A stretch of 18,462 nucleotides of DNA from PCC-9228 sp964477525 (lineage in GTDB: Bacteria > Cyanobacteriota > Cyanobacteriia > Cyanobacteriales > PCC-9228). Location of the stretch: the NCBI GenBank assembly GCA_964477525.1, contig CAYZHY010000076.1, forward strand, positions 1 through 18,462, written 5' to 3'. The translations under genes were made by a program, and so were the position numbers. Positions 15,374-18,462 of the stretch are shown piece after piece (within the stretch, counting starts at the first letter, position 1; every line of letters begins with the position of its first letter). The notes under the pieces were generated by a model. It searched no databases. It was not told the origin of the DNA and saw only the letters and a list, made by a program, of their open reading frames with translations.

Positions 15374-18112
15374 TTACAATTTAAGTTCTACCCGGACCAA
15401 TTCACCACCTCGATGCAGTTGGAAACCGGCTTTTTCGCATACCCGTTGCATGGCGTGATTTTCGGCGAGAACTTCCGCTTGGATATAGTTGAGATTTTCT
15501 TCTTTGCCTACTTGCACCAATCGTTTTAGTAATTCGGTTCCCAATCCTTGGCATTGGTAAGCATCACTTACCAGCATAGCAAATTCGGCCGAGGGAACGC
15601 CATGTAACTTGCTCAAACGAGCCACAGCCAAAATTTCGCGATCGCCAGTTTCGGGATGTTGGCGTTCGGCTACCAAAGCCATTTCCCGGTCGTAATCGAT
15701 AAAGCAAATACGGGTTAGGCGTTCGTGGGCGATGCGTCGGCTGAGCTTCATTAAATTAAAATAACGCAAATAGACGCTTTCTTGAGATAAACTTTCATGA
15801 AACTTAACCATCAAAGGTTCGTCTTCCGGGCGAATGGGGCGAATCGTCACCGGGGTGCCATCGCGCAACTGCCAGGAGTTGACATATTGTAGGGGATAGG
15901 GGCGAATGGCAGGGGTGGGGAGTTGGTGGGGGCTGGTATTTTGGTCAAATACCACAATGCGGGCATCCAAAGCCACCAAGCGATCGCTGGAAGCCAGCAA
16001 AGGATTGATATCGATTTCTTGAATCCAGGGATTTTCCACCACCAAACGGCTAAAGTTCACCAAAATCTGTTCTAAAGTTTCCAAATCCACCGAATGGCGA
16101 CCGCGAAAGCCTTGCAAAGCTTTGTAAATTTGCGTTTGTTCCATGGCCCGGCGAGCTAGAGTGGTATTTAATGGGGGCAAAGCGATCGCGCGATCGCGGA
16201 ATATTTCTACCAACTGACCGCCGCTACCAAATACCAAAACGGGACCAAACTGCGGGTCAATGCTACTGCCTACAATTAACTCATAGCCGCCATCGAGGTC
16301 CAACATGGGTTGCACGCTAACCCCTTGAAAATGCTCCTCGCCAGCTTTGTCCGCTACATTTTTCTGAATCGTGCGGTAGGCCCAACCAACCGCTTCTGCA
16401 TCCTTTAAGTTGAGTTGTACGCCGCCCACATCAGTTTTGTGGGTAACCGTTTCCGAAAACAGCTTCACGACGACCGGATAGCCAATGGAATCTGCCAGTT
16501 CTACTGCTTCGGCTTCGGTTTTGGCAGTTCCCGTTTTCACAATGGGGATGTGGTAAGCTGCCAAGATCTCCTTAGACTCTACTTCGGTGAGAATGGTACG
16601 ACCAGCCTGACGTGCTTTTTCCAGGGTTTCTTTCACCGCATCGCGATCGTACTCTTCTTCTTGAGTAGAGGGCAGCATCGGCGTTTCGTAAATCCCTGCC
16701 AAATTGTAGCTGTACTGCCACATCGTATTAAACAATCGGGCGGCAGCATCGGGATAGCGGTAGGTAGCAATCCTGGCGCGGTTGAGGATGGCTTCCCCGG
16801 TGGTCACTTCATCGCCCCCCATCCAGCTAGCCAGAATGGGTTTTTCGGCCATTTGGGCACTAGCCTTTAACTGTTCGGCGGTTTCTGTAGGATTGGTCAT
16901 GGCTTGCGGCGTTAGAATCACCAAAACGCCATCGTTGTCGGGGTCGTTGCTGACAATTTCCCAAGTTTTGGCATACCGTTGCGGGTCGGCATCGCCGAGA
17001 ATATCAATGGGATTGCCGTGACTCCAGTGGGCAGGAAGGACTTCGTTGAGTTGGGAAACGGTTTCGTTGGAAAGGCTAGCTAGCTGACCGCCGGTATCCA
17101 CCAAAGCATCCGTTGCCAAAACGCCGGGTCCGCCAGCATTGGTAATAATGGACAATCGCGGTCCTTTGGGCAATCGCGCTTGTTTGGACAGTACTTCCGC
17201 CAAATCGAACAATTCGGAAATGCGATCGACCCGAATCACGCCGCAGCGGCGGAAAGCCGCATCCAAAACATCGTTGCTACCGGTCAGGGAACCCGTATGG
17301 GAAGCAGAGGCTTGGGCAGCTTCTGCGGTTTTGCCGGCTTTGATGACAATAATGGGTTTGGTCATCGCTACTTCCCGCGCCGCCGAGAGGAAAGAACGAG
17401 CGTTGCCGATGGATTCCATGTAAATCACAATACTTTTGGTATTGGGGTCGTCGCCGAGGTAGTAAATTAAATCTCCCCAATCCACATCCAACATGGAACC
17501 AATGGAAACAAAGGCGCTAAACCCTACGTTCTCGGAAAAACTCCAGTCTAAAACAGCAGTACAAAAAGCACCGCTTTGGCTAATAAAGCCTACATTTCCC
17601 GGACGGGCAATGGTACTGGCAAAGGTGGCATTCAAGCCTTGGATTGGGTTCATGACCCCCAGGCAATTGGGACCAATAATCCGCATTTTGCCCCGGGCGG
17701 TTTCCATAATTTGCCGTTCCAGTTCGATGCCCTCTTGGCCAATTTCTTTAAAGCCAGCGGAGATAATAATAGCCCCTTGAACGCCGGCTTCTACGCATTG
17801 GCGGACAATATCGACAACGGTAGCCGCGGGCGTAGCAATAATAGCCAAATCTACAGGTTGCGGGGTTTCTTTGACGCTGGGATAAGCTGGAATGCCTAAA
17901 ACGCTGGGGCGTTTGGGATTGACGGGAAAAATCGTACCGCCAAAGGGATGGCTGATGAGGTTCCAAAGTAAGGTACGACCGACGCTGCCCGGTCTTTCGC
18001 TAGCGCCAATTACGGCAACTGTGTTCGGGGCAAAGATGGCGTTTAGAGGTTGCCGTTCTGCCCGCAGGATATCGTATGCTGGGTCGGTTGTTCTTTGTAG
18101 GTTTTGCGTCAT
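15374..18112 (-). CDS. ADP-forming acyl-CoA synthetase fused to GNAT acetyltransferase
   Basis: A 912-residue protein with the Pat/PatZ (YfiQ) architecture: CoA-binding and ligase-type domains (about 25-470, with VAVIGASERPGSVG at 32-45 and GPNCLG at 147-152), an ATP-grasp domain (about 510-720, GYPVVVKL...THKTDVGGV) and a GNAT domain (about 740-905, acetyl-CoA motif QCQGLG at 853-858). Such proteins acetylate lysines, for example on acetyl-CoA synthetase. The synthetase half keeps His272 in SHTGSL, the phospho-histidine position of active NDP-forming synthetases, so it could also make acyl-CoA. The ATG at 18112 is preferred because MTQNLQRTTDPAYD begins like homologues I recall and AAGG lies upstream; an ATG at 18181 would add 23 residues. 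The stress-protein gene follows on the same strand. Confidence 0.9.
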   Translation of the reverse strand: MTQNLQRTTDPAYDILRAERQPLNAIFAPNTVAVIGASERPGSVGRTLLWNLISHPFGGTIFPVNPKRPSVLGIPAYPSVKETPQPVDLAIIATPAATVVDIVRQCVEAGVQGAIIISAGFKEIGQEGIELERQIMETARGKMRIIGPNCLGVMNPIQGLNATFASTIARPGNVGFISQSGAFCTAVLDWSFSENVGFSAFVSIGSMLDVDWGDLIYYLGDDPNTKSIVIYMESIGNARSFLSAAREVAMTKPIIVIKAGKTAEAAQASASHTGSLTGSNDVLDAAFRRCGVIRVDRISELFDLAEVLSKQARLPKGPRLSIITNAGGPGVLATDALVDTGGQLASLSNETVSQLNEVLPAHWSHGNPIDILGDADPQRYAKTWEIVSNDPDNDGVLVILTPQAMTNPTETAEQLKASAQMAEKPILASWMGGDEVTTGEAILNRARIATYRYPDAAARLFNTMWQYSYNLAGIYETPMLPSTQEEEYDRDAVKETLEKARQAGRTILTEVESKEILAAYHIPIVKTGTAKTEAEAVELADSIGYPVVVKLFSETVTHKTDVGGVQLNLKDAEAVGWAYRTIQKNVADKAGEEHFQGVSVQPMLDLDGGYELIVGSSIDPQFGPVLVFGSGGQLVEIFRDRAIALPPLNTTLARRAMEQTQIYKALQGFRGRHSVDLETLEQILVNFSRLVVENPWIQEIDINPLLASSDRLVALDARIVVFDQNTSPHQLPTPAIRPYPLQYVNSWQLRDGTPVTIRPIRPEDEPLMVKFHESLSQESVYLRYFNLMKLSRRIAHERLTRICFIDYDREMALVAERQHPETGDREILAVARLSKLHGVPSAEFAMLVSDAYQCQGLGTELLKRLVQVGKEENLNYIQAEVLAENHAMQRVCEKAGFQLHRGGELVRVELKL
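16182..16197. repeat. Tandem HIP1 pair inside a gene
   Basis: Two abutting HIP1 octamers (GCGATCGC twice, 16 bases) within the coding sequence of the acetyltransferase fusion. HIP1 is the hyper-abundant palindrome of many cyanobacterial genomes; abutting copies are less usual. Confidence 0.9.
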
Positions 18113-18299
18113 GGTGGCTGCTACCTTGCAATGAGTGCTCTGGCGTTGGAATAGGTGGACATGGTTTTGCCCAATTTCCATTGTCTCGTTTAGAAATGGA
18201 TCCGCTCTACTTTATTGGTCATTTTTAATTTTTCATGGCGATACGGTTGTTATTTGTTGTTTGGAACACACTAGTTGCGAGAATCCAACGTAGTTTCTC

Positions 18300-18333
18300 A
18301 AAAAAAACTCCCCCACCTCAACAGGCAGGGGAG
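18300..18333 (-). terminator. Rho-independent terminator of psaB
   Basis: On the minus strand CTCCCC (18333-18328) pairs with GGGGAG (18313-18308), extended by further pairs including two G-T wobbles to an 11-bp stem with a 4-base loop, followed by eight T (18307-18300). It lies about 75 bases past the psaB stop codon and is the expected end of the psaAB transcript. Confidence 0.85.
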
Positions 18334-18342
18334 CCATGCTAG

Positions 18343-18388
18343 AACCGTTACGGTTGCTAGTAGGAAGGCGATTTTATATGTTCGCCTT
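18343..18388 (-). other. Two stem-loops in the psaB 3' untranslated region
   Basis: AAGGCGA (18365-18371) and TCGCCTT (18382-18388) form a perfect 7-bp stem with a 10-base AT-rich loop. AACCG (18343-18347) and CGGTT (18351-18355) form a small 5-bp stem. They lie between the psaB stop and its terminator; a role in mRNA stability is a guess. Confidence 0.55.
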
Positions 18389-18407
18389 ATTTAGGCACAG
18401 CCAGCTA

Positions 18408-18462
18408 TTAACCAAACTTGCTAGCCGTACTGGCGATGAGGAAGGCGGCATAGGTGAGAATG
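18408..18462 (-). CDS. psaB: Photosystem I P700 apoprotein A2, C-terminal fragment
   Basis: Only the last 17 codons are inside the window, giving ILTYAAFLIASTASKFG and a TAA stop; the rest lies beyond the right edge. The PsaB C-terminus is almost invariant (LTYAAFLIAST-x-KFG), so identification is secure despite the length. PsaB is one of the two large membrane subunits binding P700 and most antenna chlorophyll in photosystem I. The usual AG before KFG is replaced by AS here. A terminator follows, consistent with psaB ending the psaAB operon. Confidence 0.9.
   Translation of the reverse strand, partial: ILTYAAFLIASTASKFG

Overview
The window comes from a cyanobacterial chromosome. It carries psbK and the 3' end of psaB, and it is dense in HIP1 octamers (GCGATCGC, well over twenty copies by eye), including inside genes. 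Several conserved cyanobacterial proteins of unknown function support the assignment. The genus cannot be fixed from the sequence. A run of 100 N (14296-14395) shows it is a draft scaffold.

Layout, left to right: a secreted tetratricopeptide-repeat (TPR) protein (+); a GPH-family sugar/cation symporter (-) with a terminator built from two HIP1 copies; the photosystem II small subunit gene psbK (+); two opposed arrays of 8-bp repeats; a second exported TPR protein (-); an ECF/CbiO-like ABC ATPase followed 35 bp later by a conserved cyanobacterial protein with an HTH/ParB-like middle (both +); an 11-unit tryptophan-rich TPR protein (-); then an aspartate ammonia-lyase-like enzyme, a 95-residue protein and a DUF362 protein, all + and closely spaced. 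Converging on these is a long PAS-PAS-PAS-GGDEF-EAL cyclic-di-GMP enzyme (-). Next come a small zinc-ribbon membrane protein (-), a region with the gap, a MITE-like inverted-repeat element and a near-consensus Fur/Zur box, then a universal stress protein and, upstream of it on the same strand, an acyl-CoA synthetase/GNAT acetyltransferase fusion. The window ends in the last 17 codons of psaB (-) and its terminator.

Most genes look like ordinary cyanobacterial housekeeping, signalling and photosynthesis genes. I found no phage, CRISPR, toxin-antitoxin or defence system. The points most worth following are the 14.2-14.7 kb interval (Fur/Zur box, mobile-element-like repeat, assembly gap, zinc-ribbon membrane protein), the acetyltransferase/stress-protein pair, the opposed 8-bp repeat arrays after psbK, and the HIP1-derived terminator.

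Functions are assigned from motifs and remembered family sequences. No database search was run.
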